Positions 1-13,263 of a stretch of DNA of 64,000 nucleotides are shown here, in pieces. Source of the stretch: Oikopleura dioica (Eukaryota > Chordata > Appendicularia > Copelata > Oikopleuridae); the NCBI GenBank assembly GCA_907165135.1, contig OU015568.1, forward strand, positions 8,378,501-8,442,500, in the 5' to 3' direction. Positions within the stretch are counted from its first letter, which is position 1, and each line of letters starts with the position of its first letter. The position numbers and the translations under genes were made by a program. The notes beneath the pieces were generated by a model. That model was given only the letters and a program-made list of their open reading frames with translations. It did not search any database and was not told the origin of the DNA.

Positions 1-3000
1 ACCTCCTCCAGCCAAACTTCTGCGGTTATCTGCCCTAGATCGAATAAACAGTACAACTCAAATTGGATTTTCAACTGATCTTTGATGTCCACCCTCGACG
101 ATGGAGTACAATGCGCCCAGAGCGGTCGGCTGATTTGTTCCAATGGATATTGCAGCGTTTGCGCGCTCTGTACGTCGCTTATTGTTTCATAAAACATTCG
201 GAAATAATCGTTCGAAGCTGCCGACATGGAATAATAAACAGACGCTTCTTTGACAAGATTGCCAGTTGTTTTGTGAACTTCAACGAGCTCCCTGCTCACA
301 AGCTGGACTTTTTCGAGTTTTGCATGTAAATATTTAAAATGACAACGAAAGAAGTGTATTTCATAAATTTCCAATTAGTTTAACTCTGACCTAAGTGAGA
401 CCATTTATCATTCTGAAAGAGTTCCAGCAACTCGAGAAGAAGTTCTTCTGCTTTATCAAAGTTTCCCCGGCGGCAATGAAACTTTGCAAGATCGCGCCCA
501 ACTAAGATGCCAGTTCTAACACGCCCAACTCTCTTGAACTCGTCCATGGTTTTTGAGCAGACGTTCAAGTAGAAAGCTTCGAACTTCGAGGGACTTGAAA
601 GGGCCATTTCCAGTCTACTGGTAATTTCCTGGCGGCCAGCAGCCAGGGATTGTTCGCCATTTCCATTTGGGTCGTCAGGGCTTTTCTTTGGGTAAACAAT
701 TGTAATTATTATAAAGTGCTCTTTGTTGATTTCAAACGAATATTTCTAATTGAAATTTCGAAAATGAAATCCAGTCTTAGTGTCGTTATTCATAATTTAT
801 CGTTGAAAATTTCAAACAAATGACAGGTTTTTTTCACCCATTCCTTTCCTGATCGGATTCGACCGCTAAGCTGACAAACCCAGCAATCAAGGGTTCAATG
901 TCCTCCACCGCTGGGCTACCCTCCGCCAGTCCAAGAGCATCCCCAAGCTTAAATAAATGCCCGCGAGCAAGATCCAGCAGGGCAGCGCCATTAGTAGTGA
1001 TTCTAGTGTGGCCATCCGGTGTTAGCGCATCCGCACGTTCCACCAACTGGAAGGCGGAAAAGCCAGCTAGAACCGCCCAAGTCCGAATAAATTGCGGCTT
1101 GATTGTGGTCAAACTGCTGAGCTCCTGGAACGTGCCAGACACGTATACCAACGAGGCTTTCGCTAATTCCTCATGAAGCTGAAGCTGGCTTAGCAAACGC
1201 GCACGCCGCGAAAACAAGTAGTTCCGCAAATCTAACAAGCTCGCCGTTCTATTCGCGATTTTCTCCACTTGCTCCAGCGTGTAATTTGGCTCCAGCTGAA
1301 ACGAGTCCCACCGTGTGATATCGCTTTTGAGCAAGTTCGAAAGCCAGTGAGGTCGTGCACCCACTATTTTTATAATGAAAACTCTGATCTTATTGCTAAT
1401 TAACTTACCTTTTGCATTTTCAAGGTACTGTGTGAGCATTGCATCCAACTCATCATACTGTATCAGTGCGTCAGAATACAAAGCTAATTAATGTTGATAT
1501 AAAAATAACTCGAGAAAGATTTACCAAGAGATTCATAAAGAATCGCAGCTTCTTCTTGTAGCAAAAAGAACTTGCAAAAGTCCCATTCCTGCGAGTTCCT
1601 GGACTCCCTTTCAACCCTGACCGCATTGAGCAGCTGCGTAAATGCAATTTCCACATGTGTAAGGGTCAAGTCGATGATTCTATCGCACAGCGTCGCCCAA
1701 GACTAAACACAAACAGCTCGACTCTTGTCTTTTCATAATCAACAAAAGGCTCAGCAGTGGTGAATTCATTCATTATTCTCTCTTTCATAATAAAAAAGGA
1801 AAGGAAGAACGGGCTTTACTCATTGCGAATTTTGGTGTTTAGTTGAGCCCGCCCTTCGGGCAAATGACATAAAAAAGACGCTAGTTTTTGGGTGATCTTA
1901 GAGGTTTTATAACTCAGCGAGCGGCCTTGATGCTAAATAAGAGAGAATGAAGTTGTCCAGAGCCGGTTTTGGCCTCATCAGGAAAGAGGTTAACCCGACG
2001 GTGACGGGTAAAACTTGGCCAGTAACTAGAATCGATCAAGCGTTAACCTCAAAACAGCGTGCAAAGTAGCACTTTTGAATGTCCATCCTGGTGCGAATGC
2101 CCCAGGGATAACATCGCCAAATGTAACGAAATTCCCGATTTCAGCTGGACTTTGGTCAGTCAGATACCAGAGTCGACAACTCATTTACAGCTCAAAAGCA
2201 ATGGAATCAAAGAACTGAACGCAAATAGTTTTGAGTCACTTGAAAATCTAGTGTATTTGGACTTGGATGGGAATAATATAGGAAAGGTTTATCGGCACAG
2301 CAACGATCTTCAAATTAATTGGCATAATCGTACTAAGAATTTTTTATGAGCGTTGCAAATCGCCGTAAACCTGTCTTAGCTCACATCGATCAAGCAGCTT
2401 TTAGCCCTCTTTTGGATCTTAAAATTTTATGGCTGTCAAATAATGCAATCACAGAACTGCCCGACGATGTGTTCTACGACAACGAAGAACTCGAACAAAT
2501 CAATCTCGCCGAGAACCAGCTCGAATACGTCCAGCGACTTATGTTTGCCGATTTAGAAAATCTCAAAGCGATCTTCTTGAATTCGAACAAATTGAATTTC
2601 ATCCACGCTAATGCATTCGAAACGAATGAAAAGGTGGAGCGTTTATTTCTTCATGGGAACAGGTTAGCGGCTTATCCTTGTGATTAATAATAACAATAAA
2701 CTAATAGGCTCACAACAGTTGAGACTGGGTGGTTTGCTGAGCTCGACAACTTGAAAGAATTATACTTGGACGGAAATCAAATCAACTGCAACTGCGGAAT
2801 TCAGAAGTTCATTGACTTTGCTAACGAAAAGAAGCTTTGGGACCTGATGGATAATAACATGCCTACTTGCTCAGGACCCGTCGGCTATGAGCGCAGAAAA
2901 CTTACGGAATTACAGAAAGATGAAATTGTTACTACATGTTCTGAACCTGTAATTACCAGTGACATTCACGAGGTTACCGTGAATTTGAATGAAGATATAA

Positions 3001-5642
3001 AAATTCCGTGTTTTGCGCGTGGCGAGCCGACCCCGGATATAAGTTGGTTCTTTACGAGTGCGTCTGGGCCCGAGAAAGATGTGGACGTGGGCACAGATGG
3101 AACAGACGGTACCCTCTTCATTCCAAAAGCTCGATTAGAGGACAGCGGAACTTACACGTGCATCGCGCAAAGTTATATCAACGATCAGGTGAAGGAAGAT
3201 AAGATGGTTGTTCGAGTCAATGTTATGGAGCAATCTGAATCGCCGCTCGAGCCTTTATCCCCAGACGCGAATCCGGATAATTACAGAGAACAAAATAAAG
3301 AGATCGACAGATTTGCTCTACCACCGGAAAAAGAAAATTATGATGACAAAGACTACAATGACGACGATGATGATGACGACTACGATGACGATGATTACGA
3401 TGACGATGATGATTATGACTCACTAGAAGATCTTTGCCCGGAAGACTGCTATTGTGACAAATTTAATTCAGATAGGTTCATTGACTGCAAAGATGTTGAT
3501 CTGAACACCATCCCAAGTAAGTCAATCACAAAAAACTAGGCCTAAATCAACTTCTAAGAGGATATCGGGGCTATGAACCCTGCACATCTCGACCTTCGCG
3601 ACAACGACATCACAACTATCGATGAAGAATCCCTCGAAAACATGGAAGAGTTGATCGAACTTAACTTGGACGGAAACGAAAATATTCAAATTGACAGAGA
3701 TGATTTCTATGTTCTCGACAGCCTCAAGATCATTACTCTTTCGAAAACTGGGTAAGTGAGCTCATAAAAACTCTTAATAACATTTTGATCAAGGCTATCA
3801 CAGATTGGCTCGATGTTTATGGATATGGACAGCTTGGAGAAAGTTGTGCTTACAAACAATAATCTCAGATCTCTTCATCGAGTTAATTTTCAAGATTTGA
3901 CAAATCTTCAAAAACTTTATCTTGGGAATAATCAGGTAAACGATCATATTTTTCAGTGAAACTAAATGGCATCGTAGATTGACACCATCGATCCGGAGAC
4001 CTTCCTTTCTCTCCACAATCTTAAGTATCTCTACCTGGCCAACAATAGAATCCACCGAATCGACCCTCTCTGGTTCTCGGCTTTCACCGATCCGATCATA
4101 ATCCGAGTCGACCTGAAAGGCAACCCTATTGCCTGCGATTGCCAATCTCTCGGTGGGTTTTCTGACTATGTTAGAACCCATGACTGGCTGTTGGATCCTG
4201 TCCTGGATATTGATGGAGAGACCTGTTTTTATCAAGGAAAAGAAGTCGACTTGCTTGATGCTATTGATGAAATAATTGATGAAAAAGAGGAGAATCCAAA
4301 ATTCTGCGAAGAAAGTGATGAACGCGACCGAGTTCGTAAGCCCATCAAATAATATATCGGATAAAATAAAATATTTCAGAGGCAAAGGCGAAGCTTGACG
4401 AGGACATGAAGCTCGAGCGAATTAAAGAAGCAATAGCCGAACAAGAAAAGAACCAAAAAGCAAATGTTCTCCGTCCAATCGACGATAGGATCGGCTCCGA
4501 CTACAACATCGATGATCACGCGACAGATCATTTTGAGACTATCACTCAAAGTAAATCTACGCAGAAAATCAGCAACACTCACTGGGTCATCACTACTTTT
4601 CTGTCCTTCGTCGGAGTGTTCCTTTTTGTTACGTTCAAGCGCTGGAGAAACTACTTCCTCCGATGTATTTTCAACCTCTGCGCGGATAATAACTCCCTCC
4701 AGCAAATTCTAGCGCGGACGGGAGGAGGCGACAGACCTTATTATAGACCTAGCTATTCATATTCATTTACTGACAGAGCGTCAAGTCGAGAGACATTGAT
4801 TTAACTATTGAGCTAGAATAGATGGCTCATTTCGGAGATAACCCGCCAAAATAGCAGCCTAATTATGCCTCACGATCAACATGTATTTATCCCTTATTAT
4901 CTGATTCGCAAATTTCTGTATAAATAGATCGCGGGCGTAAAACACCAGGCTGCGCTAGAATTGCTCCAAAAATAGTTCCCTATCTAATTCTACTTCTACC
5001 AGTGCCTTATTCCTTCATTGAATGCCGCAAAACCAATTTTACTTTTCGCAATACTTATCAATCATTTACTGCAATAAATTTTTTGCAAAAAAACTAAACT
5101 TACCTCGCGGGATTTAGGCGTGTCTCGGTAGGGCTCGTAAAGGACTACCAATCGATTCACGTATTTTGAAAGAAAGTCTCCTTTGATTTTGTCTGCAACG
5201 GAAGAGCGGATTTGAAGCTTTCTCTCGCCATTTACTATTTATGAAAATTGATATTTGAGATTTGAATTTTGTTACTTACCGATGATTATGAGAAAGTTGG
5301 AATTATTCTCTTCAATAGTTTTGAACCAATTTGCGATGTCATTTTTAACCGTTCTCTTGTACACATCCACATCATTGCAAGTGACGAAGTAGATATGAAG
5401 ATAGGGGACGGTAGATAGTGATGTTGAGCGGAACTGCGTGGGATCAAAAGGGATGAACTGGGTAAAGAATATTTTGAAGAAATGAGGCGGAAATAACTGA
5501 CCTGGAACTGGAGGCGAAGTTGAGTCTGAGAACGAGAATGAACAAAGTTGTTTTTGATGGACTGATTGCGTATTAGCCGCTTGATTGTCTTGCAGAGTTC
5601 AGTGCCTTCCCCATCGTATGTACACAACAATCTGCGTTTCAT
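1..5642 (-). CDS. TRAPPC10: TRAPPC10 (TRAPP II complex subunit 10), partial
   Basis: TRAPPC10 is a subunit of the TRAPP II tethering complex, which acts on Rab GTPases at the Golgi. Exons read on the minus strand: about 5502-5642, 5280-5457, 5104-5234, then a 3.4 kb intron, 1525-1702, 1409-1483, 838-1363, 391-680 and 1-325. Recognisable family stretches include PYLHIYF, SVADKIKGDF, WDFCKFF followed by ALIQYDELDAM, and LLDLRNYLFSRR. The large intron is supported by an exact phase-0 join giving KSRE|SWATL, the expected order in the family. The start used is the ATG at 5642; the N-terminus could extend. The C-terminal several hundred residues lie beyond the left edge. The last intron (326-390) seems to start with GT and end with AC. 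A complete LRR gene lies in the large intron on the other strand. Confidence 0.88.
1704..2050. other. Intronic spacer and probable 5' region of the nested LRR gene
   Basis: This part of the TRAPPC10 large intron holds no ORF I can support. It contains a short hairpin around 1846-1860 (GCCCGCCCTTCGGGC) and an ATG at about 1948 (MKLSRAGFG...) that may be the first exon or 5' leader of the nested plus-strand LRR gene. A splice acceptor (AAAACAG) lies at about 2051-2057. Confidence 0.4.
2058..4804 (+). CDS. LRR-Ig-LRR single-pass membrane protein
   Basis: A cell-surface leucine-rich-repeat protein nested in an intron of TRAPPC10 on the opposite strand. Order: a cysteine-rich LRR N-cap (CPSWCECP), several 24-residue LRRs, a C-cap (INCNCGIQKF), one Ig domain with CFARGEP and DSGTYTCIA, a very acidic Asp/Tyr linker (about 3340-3430), a second N-cap (CPEDCYCDKF), more LRRs, a second C-cap (CDCQSLG), a coiled linker and one transmembrane segment (THWVITTFLSFVGVFLFVTF) near the C-terminus. 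Exons about 2058-2281, 2380-2659, 2708-3521, 3559-3751, 3794-3935, 3977-4335, 4380-4804. The first intron (2282-2379) must be GA-AG to keep the 24-residue LRR period. The N-terminal exon with the signal peptide is not identified. Family resemblance is to Slit/Trk/LRIG-type LRR proteins; no precise orthologue is claimed. Confidence 0.78.
5073..5078 (+). terminator. Poly(A) signal AATAAA of the nested LRR gene
   Basis: AATAAA 270 nt downstream of the LRR gene stop codon and just before the TRAPPC10 exon boundary at 5104. It is the only good plus-strand signal in the 4805-5103 stretch, which otherwise shows no coding. Confidence 0.5.
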
Positions 5643-6070
5643 CTTTCTCCGTTTCAATCAACTACAGCCTCATCGTTTTCTATCCCAGTCCACTGAAATC
5701 AAGGAAGACTAACTCAAGAATCATAGCAACTTGATTTTTATAGTGGAACTCTTTTGGATATAATAGACTATTTTAACAAAAGTTGAAACAAAAAATACAG
5801 TTTTCTTTAAACAATGATTCGTAACGGCGATATTTCAAAAATTAATCTAAGGCACCTTCTCTTCTTTTCATGAGGATACATTTTTATCTGTTGACTTTTG
5901 GAACTTGATTGGTAGTAATTGCACAGTGTTGATAGTGACAGTAGAAGTTAGTAGAACTTTGAATTGATGATAGGCAAGAAAGCAAGAAATACAGAAGTAA
6001 TATTACAGAGTTTTATTTAGATAAAAATGATGGCTTTAGTTTTTGTGAAGTTGGGATAATAATTTCGGTT
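5643..6070. other. Intergenic, TRAPPC10 5' / SHARK 3' region
   Basis: AT-rich spacer between two minus-strand genes. A minus-strand AATAAA-like signal (TTTTATTT on the plus strand near 6010) probably ends the kinase transcript. No coding signal seen. Confidence 0.5.
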
Positions 6071-8670
<2,600 letters not shown>

Positions 8671-8914
8671 GGACTCTTCTCTCTCTTTTCTTTTCTTCTA
8701 CTTCCTTCTTTTCAATGATTCGACTAGCCACATACTAACTGTATCTCGATTTCTCTATCTTAAAAAATTCAAAACGTAAAGATTGGCTCTAGCGTGCCTG
8801 GGGGTGGCCAGGCCAGTGCGCGCAGAAGTAAATAATAAAGAAGGATGATCCGCTTATAAATTGTTACACAACCGGTATTTCTTGTGCTATTTATCAACCA
8901 GGCAGTTCAACCTT
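8671..8914. other. Intergenic spacer
   Basis: Short spacer between the kinase start and the ADAT3 stop, both minus strand. A pyrimidine-rich tract lies at 8685-8710. No coding seen. Confidence 0.4.
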
Positions 8915-9867
8915 TTAACTAACCGCCAAGGCGATGGATTTTGGCTTTGCTTCACTCCGCCTTCCGCTTTTCACCACGTCGGTCTTCGAACCCTCCTTCA
9001 AGAAAAAAAAATTTGATAGCGCTGATAAAAACGTACCGTAAAACACCTGAAATCGGTGATTCAGCGCCGGCAGAGTATGAATAGATTCTCGAGTTCCGCA
9101 AGAGCCATCAGTGCCGCATTTTTTCACAAAAAACAATCGTTTGATACGAGAATGACTCAAAGCCATCGAGCACATCAGACACGGCTCTCTATACATGTAG
9201 ACTTCCAAACCCGTTAGAATGTATTCTCCCATTCCAGCTGCTTTCGCTACGAGATTGAGCGCTACATGGCCGAGGGGATTCTTCTTTATATCTTCCAAAG
9301 CTTCAGTTAGTATATCTGACGAATCTGGCGAGTCCCGGACGAGTATAGCGGCCTGAGGGGGCATTTGCTCGTCTTCCTCGTATTTAAAAGCGTTTTTGGT
9401 CAATAATCCAGTTTTTGAGATGCAAATCGTGTGTAAAAAAGGTAAAATAACATCATCTTAGTCTCATTTGCACCTCTGAACCTAATCACATGCTCTCTCT
9501 TCTCCAACTCTTTCTGAGAAAAATACTTTTTCTCCATCAACTTCGTCGTTTCAATTACATTTGGCAAGTTCAACGGCCAAATGTCATTGGAAACTCGCCA
9601 CTCAACTTGGCTCATCGGCGCTCGTAAAGGTACTTGGACAGCCCTTATATTTTCTCCGACGATTTCTTCGTGCGAAATTAAGACCTCCAGCTTTCCGGAT
9701 TCTTTCTCGGGTCGCACGCGCTTCAAATGCCGGAACTCGGCAATCGCCGGGTATTTTTTAAGGGTTAAGGAAACTTCTTTCTTTTCGGACAAAATCGCAT
9801 ACGCTGTCATGGATTTAGGGAAGTCGCCAACTTCAGGGGAGAGAATGCATTCAGGGTGCGTTAACAT
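8915..9867 (-). CDS. ADAT3: tRNA-specific adenosine deaminase subunit ADAT3
   Basis: Non-catalytic partner of ADAT2 in A34-to-I34 editing of tRNA anticodons. The C-terminal half carries the CDA fold with the second zinc motif EPCLMCSMAL, followed by SRIKRLFFV and LNHRFQVF, all typical of ADAT3. The first motif reads HVALNL, with Val where catalytic deaminases have Glu, the known ADAT3 substitution. Exons: 9452-9867, 9037-9398, 8915-8995. The first intron is odd: keeping the frame needs a 53-nt GT...AC intron (9399-9451) or a GA...AC variant; no AG acceptor fits. The start ATG follows CCCTTTTAG, a probable trans-splice acceptor. Confidence 0.85.
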
Positions 9868-10350
9868 TCTAAAAGGGTGGTTCGATCAGTTGATATGAAT
9901 CTCCAGGTGACAGACCGCCTGGCACAGACGTCAGTAGACAAGTGCATATTTCCTCCACTTTATCGCCATCTATACGATTGTACTTTGAATAGTATACGTA
10001 TAAAGAGAACAAAAAACATTTTTCCATCATAAAGAAAAAAGTTATTACTTTTGAAATGACGCAAAAGTTCGAATCTGATTGAATGCCGATGATATGTCAA
10101 TAATTACTTAATTGTTCTTGATAAAATGAAAATATTTAGAAATTTGTCAGTCCTAGAAATCTGCAAAACTCAAAAACTCATGACTTTAGTAAAAACAATG
10201 TACCTATATGATATAGGCTATATCTATATAATGATGCGACAATTTGAAATTGATTGTATGCGCTAGTCAAGTCACTGTCCTTATTGTTAAAATACAACCG
10301 TAACATCAGAAATTCCCAAATAATGGTTTTAATAAAGTATTAATTATGAT
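9868..10350. other. AT-rich intergenic region
   Basis: Spacer between ADAT3 and uS7m on the minus strand, AT-rich with a TATAT-rich run near 10205-10230. I see no gene, repeat or RNA in it. Confidence 0.45.
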
Positions 10351-11806
10351 TTATTTAACTAGCTTTCCAGACCAGTACAGTTGAGCATATTGTCTCTGGG
10401 CTTCTGCAACTTTATGATGAGCAAGCTTCTTATTAAAAGAATATCCTTTACTCTCGGCAGCTAAAGAAAGGTTAAATCAATTATATTCAGAAGCATTCTA
10501 CCTCTTAAAAACTCTTCAGCAAGTCGTTCTCTATTGCCCAATCTGTCCAATCCCATATTCATTTTTGCAAGAGGACCTAAAACAAATATATTCCAAAAAG
10601 AGGCGCGAACTCTCTACCTTTTGTGATTGCAAATTCTTTGGTAACATCAGGAGTCTGAGTCGCTTCAATAATCCACCGAAAAGCGTAGTCAATGGCTCTA
10701 GTTTCTTCAATTGGCTTTGGGACGACGATGACTTGTCCGACTGTGCCTTTTCGTATGTGCTGGAAATCAATAGTTGGTCGGACATTATCAATTGCTTGCA
10801 TAACGACTTTGTAGGGGTCCAATTCAATTGATAAAGATGCTTTCTATTATCAGTTTTAGAACTCTATTAACAAAAAATAGAAGAAAACCGAAGCGACTTA
10901 TCGACATTAAAATATGCGATCATCTTCATTTTTAGGTTTATAGAACTGTTCCTTATATTTTTCCATCTTGTCCAGAACCTCTTGATAATGCTCCTCAACT
11001 TCCTTTCCCTTTTCTTTTCCAAATGGGCTCAACGACCCAACTCGTAAATAAATATCATCGGGCAGAAACTTTTCCTTTCCTTCCGATTCTTCTGTTAAAA
11101 TCTGCGCCAATTTCGACTTTATTCGATTTACATTCAAGTCCGTGACAATAAGCAGATCTTCTTCAAGCTTAGCATAATCGTCAAGCGCTGGCTGGTGTTT
11201 CTTCCGCATTTTAGCGACTTTTTCGAGCTGAATTTGACGGATTGAATACATGACGTTTTGCATCATTCCTCGGCGGCCTTTGTCGCGGTTTGTTTGGGCC
11301 CAGCGGTCGTCGAGAAATTTGAGAATTGGGCAGCTGAAGGGGCCGAAGTTAACCGAAGTCTAAAAGTGATGAACTTGAAAAAGCGGCCTTGAAATAGAAC
11401 TTACGTGTAGTGGAACGATTCCAGGATGCTCTCCAGTGCCCGTGTCCTTGGCAAATCTATTCGACGCGTTCTCTTGAGCATCTGCCATCGTCATTCTCGA
11501 TTCAAACTCGTTTGATCGCAAATATCGTTCGCCCTCTTCCTCATCGTAGATTCGTTGGACATTCTTTAAATTCGTGGTTTTGAAGAATTTGTGAACATTG
11601 TATGCGTTGTTGGGCAGCCGTGGGTTCTTTTGCCAGACTGGCTTTTGCTTGGAAATTGGGCTTCCGTACTCGTGAACCGGGTAGTAATTTGGGTTGAATT
11701 TGATGCGCTTCCAGCCGCCGACACGGATTCGTTTTGCGCCTTGCTGGGCATTCGCGCTTTCTACAGTCAGTGATAGGAAACGAGCTGGTCCATTTGTCCG
11801 AAACAT
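10351..11806 (-). CDS. MRPS7: Mitochondrial small-subunit ribosomal protein uS7m
   Basis: Mitochondrial ribosomal protein of the S7 family, which binds 12S/16S-type rRNA in the small-subunit head. Exons: 11405-11806, about 10928-11359, 10618-10843, 10502-10576, 10351-10460. The conserved core is LDPYKVVMQAIDNVRPTIDF, then VGQVIVVPKP, RAIDYAFRWIIE, GPLAKMNMGLDRLGNRERLA and a C-terminal HHKVAEAQRQYAQLYW. The N-terminal exon is basic and may include the mitochondrial targeting region. It is longer than usual, with a lineage-specific charged insert around residues 190-260. The intron near 10844-10927 lacks a usable GT before the stop codon and may be GA-AG. The ATG follows TTTTTTAG, a likely trans-splice site. 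Confidence 0.8.
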
Positions 11807-11897
11807 TGTCTAAAAAAGAATCGTTTGTTTATTAAGTCTCTAGATAAAGGATGTCCCAGCAGGTCCCTCACAAATCATCAGATCAAATAAAAACACG
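11807..11897. promoter_or_regulatory. 91-bp divergent promoter region
   Basis: The uS7m start (minus) and the start of the next gene (plus) are only 91 bp apart, so any promoter here must serve both directions. Both sides hold acceptor-like tracts. No recognisable core element. Confidence 0.45.
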
Positions 11898-13174
11898 ATG
11901 AAGATGATGCTAACCGGAGTTATTTTCTCCTCTTGTTTTCTACCGAGTTGTGCCGAGATTTTCAATAGAGAGGAGATTTGTAAGGACAGGTTTTGCACCC
12001 TTTGCTACAACATCATCAACTACGAAGAGTCTACTGAATACAGTGAGTCACTTATTGAAGGATGTTACGAATTGCTGGACATGAGCAACTGCTGCAGCAT
12101 CTATATCAATGGACAAGGAAAAGTTCAAAATATTAATCTGCGTTGCTTGAGGAAAATAAGATATAGAATTCATTAGGAATTTTTCAAGGGTCTGTCATAT
12201 CAAGGGTGGTGTCGGATGATATGCAGGATCTTGAAGACCTGTTTAACAAAAAGCACGATGTCATCTCGAACAAGTAAGATAACAATTTACTCTACCAGCA
12301 AAAAGTGATTCTAGGACTGACTCATCGGAGTCGACTGAAGCAGATACAAGCAGTTCTGGCCAGAAGATTGAAGTTCCGTGGGGAAAACTCATTATTGGAT
12401 TTATGTGCGGAGCGATTTTTGCAGTCATACAAGCGGCTGTACAAGAATTTCTGGGTAGGCTTCATTTGCACAATAGCTTCATTTGCACAGAGCCTCATCT
12501 GCACAAGAGCTTCATTTGCACAATATGTGCAAAAGAGGCTTTTGTGCCAGTGAGGCTCTGTGCTAATGAGGGTTTCGATTCCGTGGGCTTTTTCAATGAA
12601 TGCTTATTGGCTGCCGACGATACTATTTTTCTTCGGAAAATTTTTCAAATAAGGTAAAAATCATTCTTAGCAGATCACAACTTATTTTGTGTTCTCTATG
12701 AAGTTCTTAGTTCATAGTATGAACCCTTCTTAATAATCAATCGATTTTAAACTCATTTGTGTTTATTATGAAATTGGTTCTGGCTGAAACTTACTGCTAT
12801 GTTCAAAAATGGAGATGAGTCAACGCGACATACTCGTAGTTTTCTGGCGTCTGGCAGACCTACTCCATACAATCAAACTTTTCATTTAACTCTTCCAGAT
12901 AATTTAATTACACCTATGTTTGACTAAAGATACAAAAAACTTGATAAAATAGTTGCGTCAAATAAACAAGTTTTAATTTTCTCAAAATATTTTTCAACAT
13001 TTCAATTTTTTTCATAAAAAATAAAATTTGACACTCATTTGTCCAAGAGCCTCACTGGCACAAAAGCCTCGTCTGCACAGAATGTGCAAATGAAGCTCTT
13101 GTGCAGATGAAGCTCTGTGCAAATGAAGCTATTGTGCAAATGAATCCTACCCAGAATTTCTCGATGAAAACTGA
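11898..13174 (+). CDS. Small secreted/type I membrane protein, split by an introner-like element
   Basis: Starts with a signal-peptide-like MKMMLTGVIFSSCFLPSCA, then a cysteine-rich segment, a Ser/Thr/Glu-rich stretch and one transmembrane helix (LIIGFMCGAIFAVIQAAV) near the end. Exons: 11898 to about 12150, about 12190-12272, 12312-12454, 13155-13174. The first intron boundary is unclear because no GT fits (GC-AG or GA-AG possible). The coding sequence is interrupted at GAA TTT CTG G by a transposon at 12453-13153; splicing GT at 12455 to AG at 13153-13154 restores frame and yields a short tail EFLDEN before TGA at 13172-13174. Unspliced read-through would give a different 68-residue tail. 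Family not recognised. Confidence 0.65.
12453..13153 (+). mobile_element. 701-bp TIR element acting as an intron (introner-like)
   Basis: Non-autonomous DNA transposon with ends GGGTAGG...CCTACCCA and long terminal inverted repeats rich in ATTTGCAC units (left 12453-12570, right 13035-13153). It is flanked by a 7-8 bp duplication GAATTTCT at 12445-12452 and 13154-13161. The left terminal repeat supplies a GT donor at 12455, and the terminal A plus the first G of the duplication form the AG acceptor. It lies inside the last coding codons of the host gene. No transposase in the 460 bp interior. Confidence 0.82.
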
Positions 13175-13263
13175 AAATGCAGATCATTTCTAAATCATAA
13201 TTTTGTCGAAAGTTTTTATTGAAAAGACTCTTTTCAAAAGAGAAAAAATATCGAACTGAGTTT

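Noticed and set aside
1846-1860. Isolated copy of the satellite core near the TRAPPC10 intron edge
   Set aside because: Only the short GCCCTTCGGGC hairpin is shared; the rest of the unit is absent, so chance is likely.
3340-3430. GATGAC microsatellite as a separate repeat
   Set aside because: It is in frame and encodes the acidic Asp/Tyr linker of the LRR protein.
12455-12657. Read-through tail rich in ICT/HLHNSF as the normal C-terminus of the small secreted protein
   Set aside because: The tail is a translation of the transposon's inverted repeat; the host frame closes cleanly on the other side of the element.
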